Notes: generated from the letters alone by a model not told the origin. A stretch of 11,559 bases of DNA from Chloroflexota bacterium (GCA_030669775.1 DAOVCZ010000036.1:1-11559), one strand, 5' to 3'; positions 1 to 6,374 are shown, numbered from the stretch's first letter. Numbers and translations: made by a program.

Positions 1-320
1 TGGCTCGTCAGGCGGACTCGGTGATCATGGGAGGGGATGCAAACACATCTCCATTAAGTGATGCCTACCAGATCATAACCGCTGAGCTTAGCGATTCTTT
101 TCGAGCAGCCGGATTTGGCCTGGGGCATACCTTCCCAGGAAGCAAGATACCCGAAAGCGATCGCCCTCATATTGGTAGATTATTCGTGCCCCCCTGGATG
201 ACGCGTATAGATTATATTTTCCATTCCGATGATTGGACCACATTATCAGCTCGTACCGCGAAGTTTGATGGGGTATCTGACCACCGGGGGGTGATCGTTG
301 AAATCGGCCGCAGCGAGTAA
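1..320 (+). CDS. Endonuclease/exonuclease/phosphatase family protein, C-terminal part
   Basis: The reading frame is open from the left edge (first full codon at 3) to TAA at 318-320, so this is the 3' end of a larger gene. The GTG at 21 lies inside a conserved motif and is unlikely to be the real start. Three motifs of the EEP fold are visible in order: GGDAN (the GDxN metal and phosphate site), RIDYIF, and SDHRG near the end, whose His is the usual catalytic base. Members of this family cleave phosphodiester or phosphomonoester bonds in DNA, RNA, lipids or sugar phosphates, using Mg2+. The visible 100 or so residues do not tell which substrate is used. The N-terminal half, with the first metal-binding Asn and Glu, lies outside the window, as does any signal peptide. 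The fold assignment is firm; the specific function is open. Confidence 0.85.
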   Translation, partial: ARQADSVIMGGDANTSPLSDAYQIITAELSDSFRAAGFGLGHTFPGSKIPESDRPHIGRLFVPPWMTRIDYIFHSDDWTTLSARTAKFDGVSDHRGVIVEIGRSE

Positions 321-423
321 ATCCATTTAACCGGTTCTCCTGGTTACATCACCGGTATGAATAACGATATCTTCTGTCACCAATACTTCTCATCATTCAC
401 ACGATTTATCAGGCGCTTAAAAA

Positions 424-439
424 CATCCAAAATTGGATG
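424..439. repeat. Perfect inverted repeat, operator-like
   Basis: CATCCAAAATTGGATG has two perfect 7-bp arms around a 2-bp centre. It lies 4 bp before a TACAAT hexamer (443-448) that could be a -10 box, although no convincing -35 is seen at the right distance. Position and symmetry suit a dimeric repressor site, but that is inference. The repeat could also be chance in AT-rich DNA. Confidence 0.3.
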
Positions 440-549
440 CTGTACAATTTGAGCAGTGGATCCACCAACGGCATGCCCAAATCGAACGCCAGGAATTGAT
501 CTATATTGCTCACCAGCTGGACTATGTTGGGACAACCCAACGGAACTGA
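433..549 (+). CDS. Possible small or remnant ORF coupled to the DUF123 gene
   Basis: Frame 1 is open from 421 to TGA at 547-549. Its only early start candidate is TTG at 433, giving 38 codons with no clear Shine-Dalgarno. The product is Gln-, Glu- and Arg-rich, with a helix-like stretch around HAQIERQELIYIAHQLDY, and looks more protein-like than the competing frame 3 read from GTG 456, which is Pro- and Cys-rich. Its TGA overlaps the ATG of the downstream nuclease (TGATG), the classic layout of translational coupling. I do not recognise a family. It could be a real small protein, the tail of a gene broken upstream, or chance. An in-frame TAA at 418-420 blocks any upstream extension unless there is a frameshift. 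Confidence 0.33.
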   Translation: MDAVQFEQWIHQRHAQIERQELIYIAHQLDYVGTTQRN

Positions 550-1061
550 TGTTAGATTTAACGCAGCACCAACAAAATGAAATTATTGCTATACCCAGGC
601 AAACGGGAACTTATGCTCTTCACCTATGGCTAAGCCACCCCCAATGGGTACAAATTGGGAAATTAGGTGAGTTTAACTTCCCTCCGGGTGATTACTTGTA
701 TATTGGAAGCGCATTGGGTCCCGGCGGTCTGCAGGCACGTCTCAGACGCCATTTGCGTGGGGAAGGTCGTCATCACTGGCACATCGATTGGCTGAGGGCA
801 ATAACGGATGTGGTCGGTTTCTATTACCTGGCGACCAATTCGCAAAATGAATGTCAGTGGAGTCAGGCTCTACTGGATTGTCCTGGGGCGAGTGTTCCTG
901 CACCGCGCTTTGGAGCCAGTGATTGCAGGAACAGTGGACAGTCGTGTGCTGCTCACCTGGTTTGCTTCGAATCAGGGATTCATATCGATAGAGTGAAAAA
1001 GCATCTATCAGAGATCTGTGGCTCAGATGTGATATTTCGCAGATTCACATCCGATTCCTAG
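549..1061 (+). CDS. DUF123 / GIY-YIG (Uri superfamily) nuclease-like protein
   Basis: This 170-aa reading from ATG 549 matches the DUF123 branch of the GIY-YIG nuclease fold. GTY at residues 20-22 and YIG at 51-53 stand for the two signature strands. They are followed by SALGPGGLQARLRRHLR, HWHIDW at 77-82 and an Ec motif (E101) where the family keeps an acidic metal ligand. Then comes GASDCR with a later Cys-x-x-His-Leu. The family usually has a tighter DCRC spacing, so about five residues seem inserted between C126 and C133. GTG at 456 would add 31 residues unlike the family. ATG 549 is preferred because the domain begins shortly after it and because it overlaps the TGA of the upstream frame. 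DUF123 proteins are presumed DNA or RNA nucleases, but the physiological substrate is unknown. lspA follows after 34 nt on the same strand. Confidence 0.8.
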   Translation: MLDLTQHQQNEIIAIPRQTGTYALHLWLSHPQWVQIGKLGEFNFPPGDYLYIGSALGPGGLQARLRRHLRGEGRHHWHIDWLRAITDVVGFYYLATNSQNECQWSQALLDCPGASVPAPRFGASDCRNSGQSCAAHLVCFESGIHIDRVKKHLSEICGSDVIFRRFTSDS

Positions 1062-1095
1062 CCTGAGTTGGGGTACTTAGAGTAAAATTCATCAC

Positions 1096-1671
1096 ATGGA
1101 TTCAACTGCAAAAATATCATTCAAGTACCTGCGCGATTATTTGACTCTGTTTGCCATCGGTGGAGCCATCATCATCCTTGACCAGATCACCAAAACTTTA
1201 GTGCGAATGAATTTAGCCTTAGGAGAGACGTGGTCACCATGGGAATGGTTAGAACCTTTCGCTCGTATTGTGAACTGGAAGAACACTGGTGCTGCGTTCG
1301 GAATGCTGCCAAGTTTAGGAGATTTCATCACCATCCTGGCCATCGTAGTCGCCATTGCAATTGTCTATTATTTTCCACGGGTGCCGCGCGAGGATTGGAC
1401 GATGCGTTTGGCGATGGGATTGGAGTTCGGTGGTGCTGTTGGTAACTTGTTCGATCGCCTGACAATTGGCTGGGTGACTGATTTTGTCTCTATTTGGCGG
1501 TTTCCGGTTTTCAATGTCGCGGATCTCAGCATCACACTTGGTGTGATTGTCTTGCTCCTAGGTATTTGGTCCCAAGAAAGACAGAAAGATTTATTACTGG
1601 ACTCAATTGACGCCGATTTACATAACGATGCCAACAGCGATCAAATTCCGGAGGAGAATTTGGGTGAATGA
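1096..1671 (+). CDS. lspA: Signal peptidase II (prolipoprotein signal peptidase)
   Basis: This is a 191-aa integral membrane aspartic protease that cuts the signal peptide from lipid-modified prolipoproteins at the cytoplasmic membrane. Four hydrophobic segments lie near residues 15-32, 72-92, 103-119 and 138-157. The diagnostic blocks are present: NWKNTGAAFG at 60-69, GGAVGNLFDR at 112-121, VTDF with D129, and FNVAD with D143. D129 and D143 correspond to the two catalytic aspartates of the family. The C-terminal tail, about 30 residues after the last TM, is acidic (DADLHNDANSDQIPEENLGE) and longer than in many homologues. The ATG start has only a weak Shine-Dalgarno. The 3' end overlaps the GTG of rluD by 8 nt, a very common lspA-rluD arrangement that implies cotranscription and coupled translation. 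Confidence 0.96.
   Translation: MDSTAKISFKYLRDYLTLFAIGGAIIILDQITKTLVRMNLALGETWSPWEWLEPFARIVNWKNTGAAFGMLPSLGDFITILAIVVAIAIVYYFPRVPREDWTMRLAMGLEFGGAVGNLFDRLTIGWVTDFVSIWRFPVFNVADLSITLGVIVLLLGIWSQERQKDLLLDSIDADLHNDANSDQIPEENLGE
1650..1657 (+). promoter_or_regulatory. Shine-Dalgarno fixing the GTG start of rluD
   Basis: GGAGGAGA within the end of lspA lies about 8 nt before GTG 1664. It selects this GTG over the TTG at 1607, which has no such site and would add 19 unrelated residues. Confidence 0.8.
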
Positions 1672-2605
1672 TCGTATCATCCAATTGACCTACGAGCATG
1701 AACAACCTCAGCGCCTGGATAAATTCCTGGTTGATGAACTGCCAGAATACTCTCGGTCTCGTCTACAAACATTGATCAAAGAAGGACGTGTGACCGTCGA
1801 TGGTGTGATTGCTTCGAAGAGCGGTCAAACGATAGATCGGATTTCCCAAATAATGGTCGAGATCCCTCCACCACAACCATCCACACTAACCGCGGAAGAT
1901 ATCCCTCTGGATATTGCGTTTGAGAACAATGACTTGATGGTGGTAAACAAGCCAGCGGGGATGGTGGTTCATCCATCAGCTGGCCATCAATCTGGGACTC
2001 TGGTGCATGCCGCTTTGGCGCACACGAAGGATATTGAAGGTGTCGGAGGCGTCCAACGACCTGGAGTGGTCCATCGCCTGGATAAGGATACCTCCGGTTT
2101 GATCCTTTTAGCAAAGAACGATGCTGCCCATCAATGGCTGCAAGACCAGTTCAGTTCACGGCAGGTCGAGAAGACATATCTGGCTCTAGTGGATGGCGCT
2201 CCACCTACACCTCGCGGGAGGGTGGAAGCCGCGATTGGACGAGACCCAGTGGACCGCAAACGTATGGCTGTTGTACCATCCAATAAGGGGCGGTCAGCAG
2301 TCAGTGAATATACTACTGTACGTGAATATGTCGATTACACACTGCTGGAAGTGCATCCGATCACTGGAAGAACCCACCAAATCCGCTTGCACCTGGCTTT
2401 TCTTGGCTGTCCGGTTGTCGGAGATCGCGTGTACGGCCGCCGGCATGCCAGTCTCAATATGAAGCGTCAATTCTTGCATGCAGCTCGGTTGCAGATCCGC
2501 CTTCCTGGGGAAGCAGAACTTTCTGAATTTAAAGTTCCCTTACCCCAGGATTTATCCGAGATTCTGGAAACCTTAGATCCAACAGGGGAATTGAAACAAA
2601 AATAG
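1664..2605 (+). CDS. rluD: RluD/RluA-family 23S rRNA pseudouridine synthase
   Basis: The 313-aa protein converts uridines to pseudouridine in RNA; for RluD these lie in helix 69 of 23S rRNA. An S4 RNA-binding domain covers about residues 16-75 (RLDKFL, SRSRLQTLIKEGRVTVDG). The catalytic domain follows with VVNKPAGMVVHP at 93-104, then PGVVHRLDKDTSGLILLAKN with D140, the catalytic aspartate. Later come EKTYLALVDG and GRTHQIRLHLAFLGCPVVGD at 235-254. The length and the S4 plus synthase layout are standard for the RluD/RluC group. Exact uridine specificity cannot be fixed from sequence alone; RluD is the likeliest because of the lspA neighbourhood. Start GTG 1664 is set by a strong Shine-Dalgarno and overlaps lspA by 8 nt. 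Confidence 0.93.
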   Translation: MNDRIIQLTYEHEQPQRLDKFLVDELPEYSRSRLQTLIKEGRVTVDGVIASKSGQTIDRISQIMVEIPPPQPSTLTAEDIPLDIAFENNDLMVVNKPAGMVVHPSAGHQSGTLVHAALAHTKDIEGVGGVQRPGVVHRLDKDTSGLILLAKNDAAHQWLQDQFSSRQVEKTYLALVDGAPPTPRGRVEAAIGRDPVDRKRMAVVPSNKGRSAVSEYTTVREYVDYTLLEVHPITGRTHQIRLHLAFLGCPVVGDRVYGRRHASLNMKRQFLHAARLQIRLPGEAELSEFKVPLPQDLSEILETLDPTGELKQK

Positions 2606-2627
2606 ACAATTTACCAGGTTTTTATTC

Positions 2628-2643
2628 AAAGAAGATCTTTTTT
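2628..2643 (+). terminator. Weak AT-rich hairpin with T run, possible terminator after rluD
   Basis: AAAGA, a 3-nt loop and TCTTT are followed directly by further T residues (TTTTTT in total at 2638-2643). The stem is short and AT-rich, so termination is likely to be inefficient. It is the only terminator-like element in the 57-nt gap between rluD and ltaE. Confidence 0.25.
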
Positions 2644-2650
2644 ATATAGA

Positions 2651-2659
2651 AAAGAGGTG
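2651..2659 (+). promoter_or_regulatory. Shine-Dalgarno of ltaE
   Basis: AAAGAGGTG stands just before ATG 2663, with 5 nt between GAGG and the start. An in-frame GTG at 2657 is part of this site and therefore should not be the start. Confidence 0.7.
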
Positions 2660-2662
2660 AAT

Positions 2663-3706
2663 ATGGACTGGGTCGATTTGCGTTCTGACACGGTGACTCT
2701 CCCCACACCCCAAATGCGGGAGGCGATGGCCGCGGCAGTTGTTGGAGATGACGTATATGGCGAAGATCCAACGATCAACCAGCTTGAGGAAATGTCAGCC
2801 TCTCTAATGGGCAAGCAAGCTGGATTATTCGTACCAAGCGGGACGATGGGTAATCTGGCAGCCATTCTGGCCCATTGTGGCAGGGGGGATGAGTTCATCT
2901 TAGGGCACCAATCCCATACTTTTCTTTTTGAAGCCGGTGGTGCTGCGGCATTAGGCGGAGTCCATCCCCATTTATTGCAGAATCAAACTGATGGTACCTT
3001 GATTTTGGACGAAATCGAAGGGGCTGTACGCAAAGAGGATATCCATCAACCCATATCTCGTTTAGTCGTTTTAGAGAATACGCACAACCGCTGTGGGGGA
3101 GTGGCGCTCAGCTTGGAATACACCCGATCTGCTGCCGAATTGGCTCACCAACACGGGTTGCAGCTGCATCTGGATGGCGCCAGGATTTTTAACGCCGCCG
3201 TAGCGCTGGGTGTCGAAACTGCTGACCTTGCAGAACCCACGGACTCAGTGATCTTTTGTCTCAGCAAAGGTTTAAGTGCGCCGGTAGGATCTTTGCTGTG
3301 TGGTTCAAGTGAATTTATCGCCCGGGCTAGACGGATGCGTAAACAGCTGGGTGGCGGGATGCGCCAGGCGGGTGTTCTGGCAGCAGCCGGGATCGTGGCA
3401 TTGGAAACGATGATCGAACGTCTGGAAGAGGACCACATTCGGGCAAAGAATCTGGCACAAGGATTAGCAACTGTCCCTGGGTTGGTTTTAGATCCTGACA
3501 TTCCCGAAACGAATATGGTTTTCCTTTCGCTGAATGATGAGGTGCCTCTCTCCGCTTCTGAAGTTGCAGGACGGCTCAAGGAGCGAGGTGTGCTTGCAGG
3601 AGTGGTCACAAACCGTCGCTTCCGCCTGGTAACCCATTACTGGATCGAGGATTCTGACATAGATCAGGCGATCGAGGGCTTCCGAGAGGTGATGGGGGGA
3701 GTATGA
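2663..3706 (+). CDS. ltaE: Low-specificity L-threonine aldolase
   Basis: This is a 347-aa PLP enzyme of fold type I that splits L-threonine or L-allo-threonine into glycine and acetaldehyde in the cytosol. Family landmarks appear in order: DLRSDTVTLPTPQMREAM at the N-terminus, GDDVYGEDP at 28-36, FVPSGTMGN at 56-64, H85 (stacks on the PLP ring in the family), ENTHN at 138-142, and HLDGAR at 169-174, where D171 binds the PLP nitrogen. CLSKGLSAPVGS follows, with K202 as the Schiff-base lysine, then RKQLGGGMRQAG. Length is normal and no key residue is missing. The start is ATG 2663 with a good Shine-Dalgarno. A 57-nt gap separates it from rluD and about 100 nt from the next gene, so it may be the end of a transcript. 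The close homologues phenylserine aldolase and beta-eliminating lyase are less likely. Confidence 0.94.
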   Translation: MDWVDLRSDTVTLPTPQMREAMAAAVVGDDVYGEDPTINQLEEMSASLMGKQAGLFVPSGTMGNLAAILAHCGRGDEFILGHQSHTFLFEAGGAAALGGVHPHLLQNQTDGTLILDEIEGAVRKEDIHQPISRLVVLENTHNRCGGVALSLEYTRSAAELAHQHGLQLHLDGARIFNAAVALGVETADLAEPTDSVIFCLSKGLSAPVGSLLCGSSEFIARARRMRKQLGGGMRQAGVLAAAGIVALETMIERLEEDHIRAKNLAQGLATVPGLVLDPDIPETNMVFLSLNDEVPLSASEVAGRLKERGVLAGVVTNRRFRLVTHYWIEDSDIDQAIEGFREVMGGV

Positions 3707-3712
3707 TATAAT
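3704..3712 (+). promoter_or_regulatory. Extended -10 promoter element before the recombinase leader
   Basis: TGATATAAT combines a consensus TATAAT (3707-3712) with an upstream TGn, the extended -10 form that can work without a good -35. No good -35 is seen (GAGAGG at the expected place). Transcription would start near 3719. The TG belongs to the ltaE stop codon, so the promoter is fused to the end of that gene. Confidence 0.5.
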
Positions 3713-3772
3713 ATTGCCCCTGAGGAGGGCGAGCACTTTGTCAAGTGAGCGCTCTATGAGCCTTGGGCAATA
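3712..3772 (+). promoter_or_regulatory. Structured leader or inverted-repeat element upstream of the recombinase-like gene
   Basis: TATTGCCC (3712-3719) and GGGCAATA (3765-3772) are perfect 8-bp inverted arms 45 nt apart. Inside is a hairpin CACTT-TGTC-AAGTG (3734-3747), extended outward by GAG/CTC (3731-3733 and 3752-3754) across a 4-nt bulge. CCCT (3718-3721) can instead pair with AGGG (3726-3729), which competes with the outer stem. A transcript starting near 3719 would lack most of the left arm, so the large stem forms in RNA only by read-through from ltaE, or the repeat acts as DNA. No T run follows, so it is not a standard terminator. I do not recognise a riboswitch class. Confidence 0.4.
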
Positions 3773-3773
3773 A
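3738..3773 (+). CDS. Possible 11-codon leader peptide
   Basis: GAGGAGG at 3722-3728 is the strongest Shine-Dalgarno in this intergenic region, 9 nt before TTG 3738. Reading from there gives MSSERSMSLGQ, ending at TAA 3771-3773 followed at once by a second TAA. No other start fits this site: frame 1, used by the recombinase, has a TGA at 3757. It lies within the inverted repeat, so its translation would affect the hairpins. No run of a single amino acid is present that would show classical attenuation. The coding status is unproven. Confidence 0.3.
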   Translation: MSSERSMSLGQ

Positions 3774-3810
3774 TAATCCCAGGGGTATCTTCAAGAGTCG
3801 TGAGTGGCTT

Positions 3811-4704
3811 ATGGAGACAGAAATTAATGCCTTTCTGAACAGCTTGGAGACTGATCCGGCATATTCTGAAAGCACGCGGTTGGCTTATACCAACGATTTG
3901 CGTGTTTTTTTGCTCTTTTTGAAAGATTCCCAGGATCACCCTCCCAAGCTGAGCGATCTAAATACAAAGCAGGTGACCGCTTTTATGGATGCGGAGCGAC
4001 AACTGGGTCGTCGCCGCAACACTTTGATCAGACGACTGGGAACATTGAAATACTTCTATGAATACCTTTTTGATGAAGGATTGGTTACAGCCGACTCATT
4101 TTCGGTGAGAGATGACGAGATCCAGCGAGTCATCTCAGAAGTCCCGGTCAGCAATTCCCTGCAATGCCTCACTCAAGAACAAATTCAAACCTTGTTGGCG
4201 ATTATGGAATCATCAGCACGTCCTCGAGCTCTGAGGGATCGGGCGATCTTAATGCTCTTGTTAGAGACTGGGCTTTCTGTTAGAGACTTAACAGAGCTAG
4301 ATTTGACTGATTTGGATCTGCGCGCGGAGCGCTTCCATGTAAACTTGGTTGGAAAGGGAGACCTGTGGTTAGCATTGGGGGAAGCGAAACGTTCGATCGA
4401 AGAATACCTACAGGAAGGGCGACCAGACCTGCTCCATCATCCTGGAGAACCGGCGCTTTTTATCAGCCAGATGGATGGTCGGTTAAGCCGACAGGGAGTC
4501 TGGCAAATTCTTAATCATTGGGGACAATTGGTAAATCCACCCATTTCGCTGTCACCACGGGTAGTAAGGCATACCGCTGCCCTGCGCATGAGGAAAGCTG
4601 GTTTATCGAACGCTGAGATCCAAATCCGGTTAGGGCATCGCAATCCGCTATCGACGCGGGCGCTTATCCGGCGTCTTGTAGCTGCCTGTCCTGATCAACT
4701 CTAA
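3811..4704 (+). CDS. Xer-like tyrosine recombinase fold protein with degenerate active site
   Basis: The 297-aa protein aligns along its length with XerC/XerD. The N-terminal SAM-like core-binding domain covers about residues 3-95 and the catalytic domain about 118-290. Aligned by eye to E. coli XerD, the six active-site positions read: Arg I is S156 (TGLSVRDL instead of TGLRVSEL), Lys is K182 (GKG), His/Arg box H is R250 (PRVVRH), Arg II is R253, His III is H276 (LGH), and the nucleophilic Tyr is L285 (STRAL). Three of six are lost, so strand cleavage should be impossible, while the DNA-binding architecture stays intact. It may be a domesticated DNA-binding or accessory protein. ATG 3811 is chosen because Xer N-termini start just before EINAFLNSLE. 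TTG 3763 would add 16 atypical residues. punA follows after 32 nt. There is no adjacent sign of a mobile element. Confidence 0.85.
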   Translation: METEINAFLNSLETDPAYSESTRLAYTNDLRVFLLFLKDSQDHPPKLSDLNTKQVTAFMDAERQLGRRRNTLIRRLGTLKYFYEYLFDEGLVTADSFSVRDDEIQRVISEVPVSNSLQCLTQEQIQTLLAIMESSARPRALRDRAILMLLLETGLSVRDLTELDLTDLDLRAERFHVNLVGKGDLWLALGEAKRSIEEYLQEGRPDLLHHPGEPALFISQMDGRLSRQGVWQILNHWGQLVNPPISLSPRVVRHTAALRMRKAGLSNAEIQIRLGHRNPLSTRALIRRLVAACPDQL

Positions 4705-4736
4705 ACAGAGATTTATCATAAGAAGGGATTATTGTC

Positions 4737-5573
4737 ATGAGTATAATTATCAAGATAGAAGAAATCGAACGAGCAGCGGAAGTCATACAAGACCAAATCA
4801 ACAGACAGCCAAGAGTGGGAATGATCCTTGGCTCAGGTTTGGGCAATCTGGCGGAGGCGGTTGAGAATGTTGTTGTCATCCCCTATGGAGACATTCCTTG
4901 CTGGCCAGTATCCACAGTAGAAGGTCATCAAGGAAGATTGGTGATCGGTTCACTGGAAGGCCAGGAAGTGCTGGTGATGCAAGGTCGATCCCACTTCTAT
5001 GAAGGCTACAGCATGCCTCAAGTGGGATTCCCGGTACGAGTCATGCAACAACTAGGATTGGAAATATTGATCGTCACCAACGCAGCTGGAGCGGTCAACC
5101 CAGAATTCGAGCCGGGTGATGTGATGTTGATCACCGATCACCTCAACCTGCTTGGTATGGCGGGTGCAAGTCCTTTGCGCGGTCCCAATCTTGATCAATT
5201 CGGCCCCCGCTTCCCCGATATGGGACTTGCTTATGACAAAGAGTTAGGTGCCTTCGCTCGCCAGGCAGCTAAAGATAACGGGTTCCCATTGCAAGAAGGA
5301 GTTTATGTTTGTCTGGCAGGGCCATCATTTGAAACACCCGCCGATTTACGATTCTTGAAATCGATCGGTGTTGATGCTGTGGGTATGTCAACGGTCCCCG
5401 AAGTGACTGTGGCACGACATGGCGGCATGCGTGCCTTAGGGCTTTCAACGATCAGCAATAAGGCTAATTTGGATGGAGATACGATAACCAGTCATGAGGA
5501 AGTTCTCGCAGCTGGAAAGATCGTTCTACCTCGCTTAACTCATATCATTAAAGGTATCCTACAGCGCTTGTAA
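4737..5573 (+). CDS. punA: Purine nucleoside phosphorylase, trimeric PNP-I type
   Basis: The 278-aa cytosolic enzyme cleaves purine (deoxy)nucleosides with phosphate to the free base and (deoxy)ribose-1-phosphate in purine salvage. Motifs match the trimeric, human-like family: GSGLG with S33, VEGHQG with H64, MQGRSHFYEGY with R84 and H86 (phosphate site), NAAG at 115-118, AGPSFETPAD with E199, GMSTVPE with M217 and S218, and SNKAN with N241. Glu and Asn in the base pocket are typical of specificity for 6-oxopurines (inosine, guanosine). The related MTA phosphorylase usually carries Asp in place of this Asn and is less likely. A good Shine-Dalgarno, GAAGGGA (4722-4728), precedes the ATG. The gene lies 32 nt after the recombinase-like gene, so the two may share a transcript. 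Confidence 0.95.
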   Translation: MSIIIKIEEIERAAEVIQDQINRQPRVGMILGSGLGNLAEAVENVVVIPYGDIPCWPVSTVEGHQGRLVIGSLEGQEVLVMQGRSHFYEGYSMPQVGFPVRVMQQLGLEILIVTNAAGAVNPEFEPGDVMLITDHLNLLGMAGASPLRGPNLDQFGPRFPDMGLAYDKELGAFARQAAKDNGFPLQEGVYVCLAGPSFETPADLRFLKSIGVDAVGMSTVPEVTVARHGGMRALGLSTISNKANLDGDTITSHEEVLAAGKIVLPRLTHIIKGILQRL

Positions 5574-5606
5574 TCCCAGGTGGGGGGATTGATTTCCTTC
5601 GGAAAT
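5572..5606 (+). terminator. Two small stem-loops after punA, weak terminator candidate
   Basis: AATCCC (5572-5577) pairs with GGGATT (5585-5590), and ATTTCC (5592-5597) pairs with GGAAAT (5601-5606) around a TTC loop. Neither is followed by a proper T run. They may slow transcription or shield the mRNA end. They are not a canonical intrinsic terminator. Confidence 0.25.
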
Positions 5607-5635
5607 TGCGCAAGTTTTGGATAGTACAGTAAGAG

Positions 5636-6343
5636 ATGGAAGAAGCTCTCCACTTTTTCAGAATCTACGAGATGTGGATGTATGTAATCCTGGCTCTGGC
5701 AGGATTGGTGTACGTTCGAAAATTCATCCTGGCGTGGGAGGAGCTCCGCCGGGCAGCTTTCGGATTAGAGCGCGAAAGCGCACAATCGCACCTCAACCAA
5801 TCAACAGGAATGCTGGTTTTGCTATTTGTAATGGCGGTTGCCGTATTCGTTTTGGTGTCTTTTGTTGCACCCGCCTTCCCTGCTTCGAACCCATTATTGA
5901 CTCCAACGATGGATATATTAGCCTCTCCGACAATTACATTAATGGGGGAAACCTCTGAAGATGGTATGGAAGCTTCAACTGCTGAGGCTCTATCATTAAC
6001 AGCCACCGCCCAGGTTGTCGGTGAGGGGTGTGTTCCTGGTCAGATCATGTTAACTGAACCCATTGACGGTACAGATGTCAGCGGTGTGATCGTAGTTCAG
6101 GGAACAGCAGATATCCAGAATTTTGGATTTTATAAATATGAGATTGCCCGGCCTGGAGAAACTATCTGGTTAACAATTCAAGCAGGTCGGGAGATCAAAC
6201 AGGAAAGCGAGTTGGGTCAATGGGATACCCGCACATTGGCCCCCGGAGATTATATGTTACGATTAGTCGTCACCGATAATCAGGGAGAAAGCTTGGAACC
6301 ATGTGTGATTCGTGTCCGTGTCAACAATCCCTCGGAGCCTTAA
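5636..6343 (+). CDS. Two-TM membrane-anchored protein with extracytoplasmic Ig-like domain
   Basis: No named family is recognised for the 235-aa product. Hydrophobic helices lie at about residues 13-31 and 58-80, joined by a charged loop (KFILAWEELRRAAFGLERES), so the loop is probably cytoplasmic. A Ser/Thr-rich linker at about 83-128 suits an exposed spacer. Residues 130-231 form a beta-rich domain with ITEP-like LTEPIDGTDVSG, VVQGTAD, an LGQWDTRTLAPGDYMLRL stretch and VTDNQGE. This pattern is seen in Ig-like domains of cell-surface and penicillin-binding proteins, notably in Chloroflexota. C132 and C223 could form a disulfide joining the domain ends. The ATG at 5636 has AAGAG directly against it, too close for a normal Shine-Dalgarno, so translation may be weak. 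M13 (5672) would cut into the first helix. A surface or envelope binding role is inference. Confidence 0.75.
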   Translation: MEEALHFFRIYEMWMYVILALAGLVYVRKFILAWEELRRAAFGLERESAQSHLNQSTGMLVLLFVMAVAVFVLVSFVAPAFPASNPLLTPTMDILASPTITLMGETSEDGMEASTAEALSLTATAQVVGEGCVPGQIMLTEPIDGTDVSGVIVVQGTADIQNFGFYKYEIARPGETIWLTIQAGREIKQESELGQWDTRTLAPGDYMLRLVVTDNQGESLEPCVIRVRVNNPSEP

Positions 6344-6374
6344 TTCTGACTCTTGAAAAGGATTAATTGTTTCT

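Noticed and set aside
413..425. Possible -1 frameshift site (TTAAAAAC) that could join frame 2 to the coding-like frame 1
   Set aside because: It does not fit the X-XXY-YYZ heptamer and no good upstream coding frame leads into it.
456..548. N-terminal extension of the DUF123 protein from GTG 456
   Set aside because: The added 31 residues are Pro- and Cys-rich and unlike the family. The TGATG overlap and the domain boundary favour ATG 549.
3145..3609. 154-codon frame on the - strand within ltaE
   Set aside because: It is antisense to a gene with full family motifs, its composition is Ser/Arg-rich, and no ribosome site was seen. Shadow of the coding strand.
3701..3728. dif-like Xer site around TATAAT just before the Xer-like gene
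   Set aside because: The TATAAT core resembles part of dif sites, but two 11-bp partly symmetric arms around a 6-8 bp centre are not present. An extended -10 promoter explains it better.
5617..5958. 113-codon + frame overlapping the two-TM protein
   Set aside because: It has no family motif and a poor start. The overlapping frame has clear TM helices and a long Ig-like domain.
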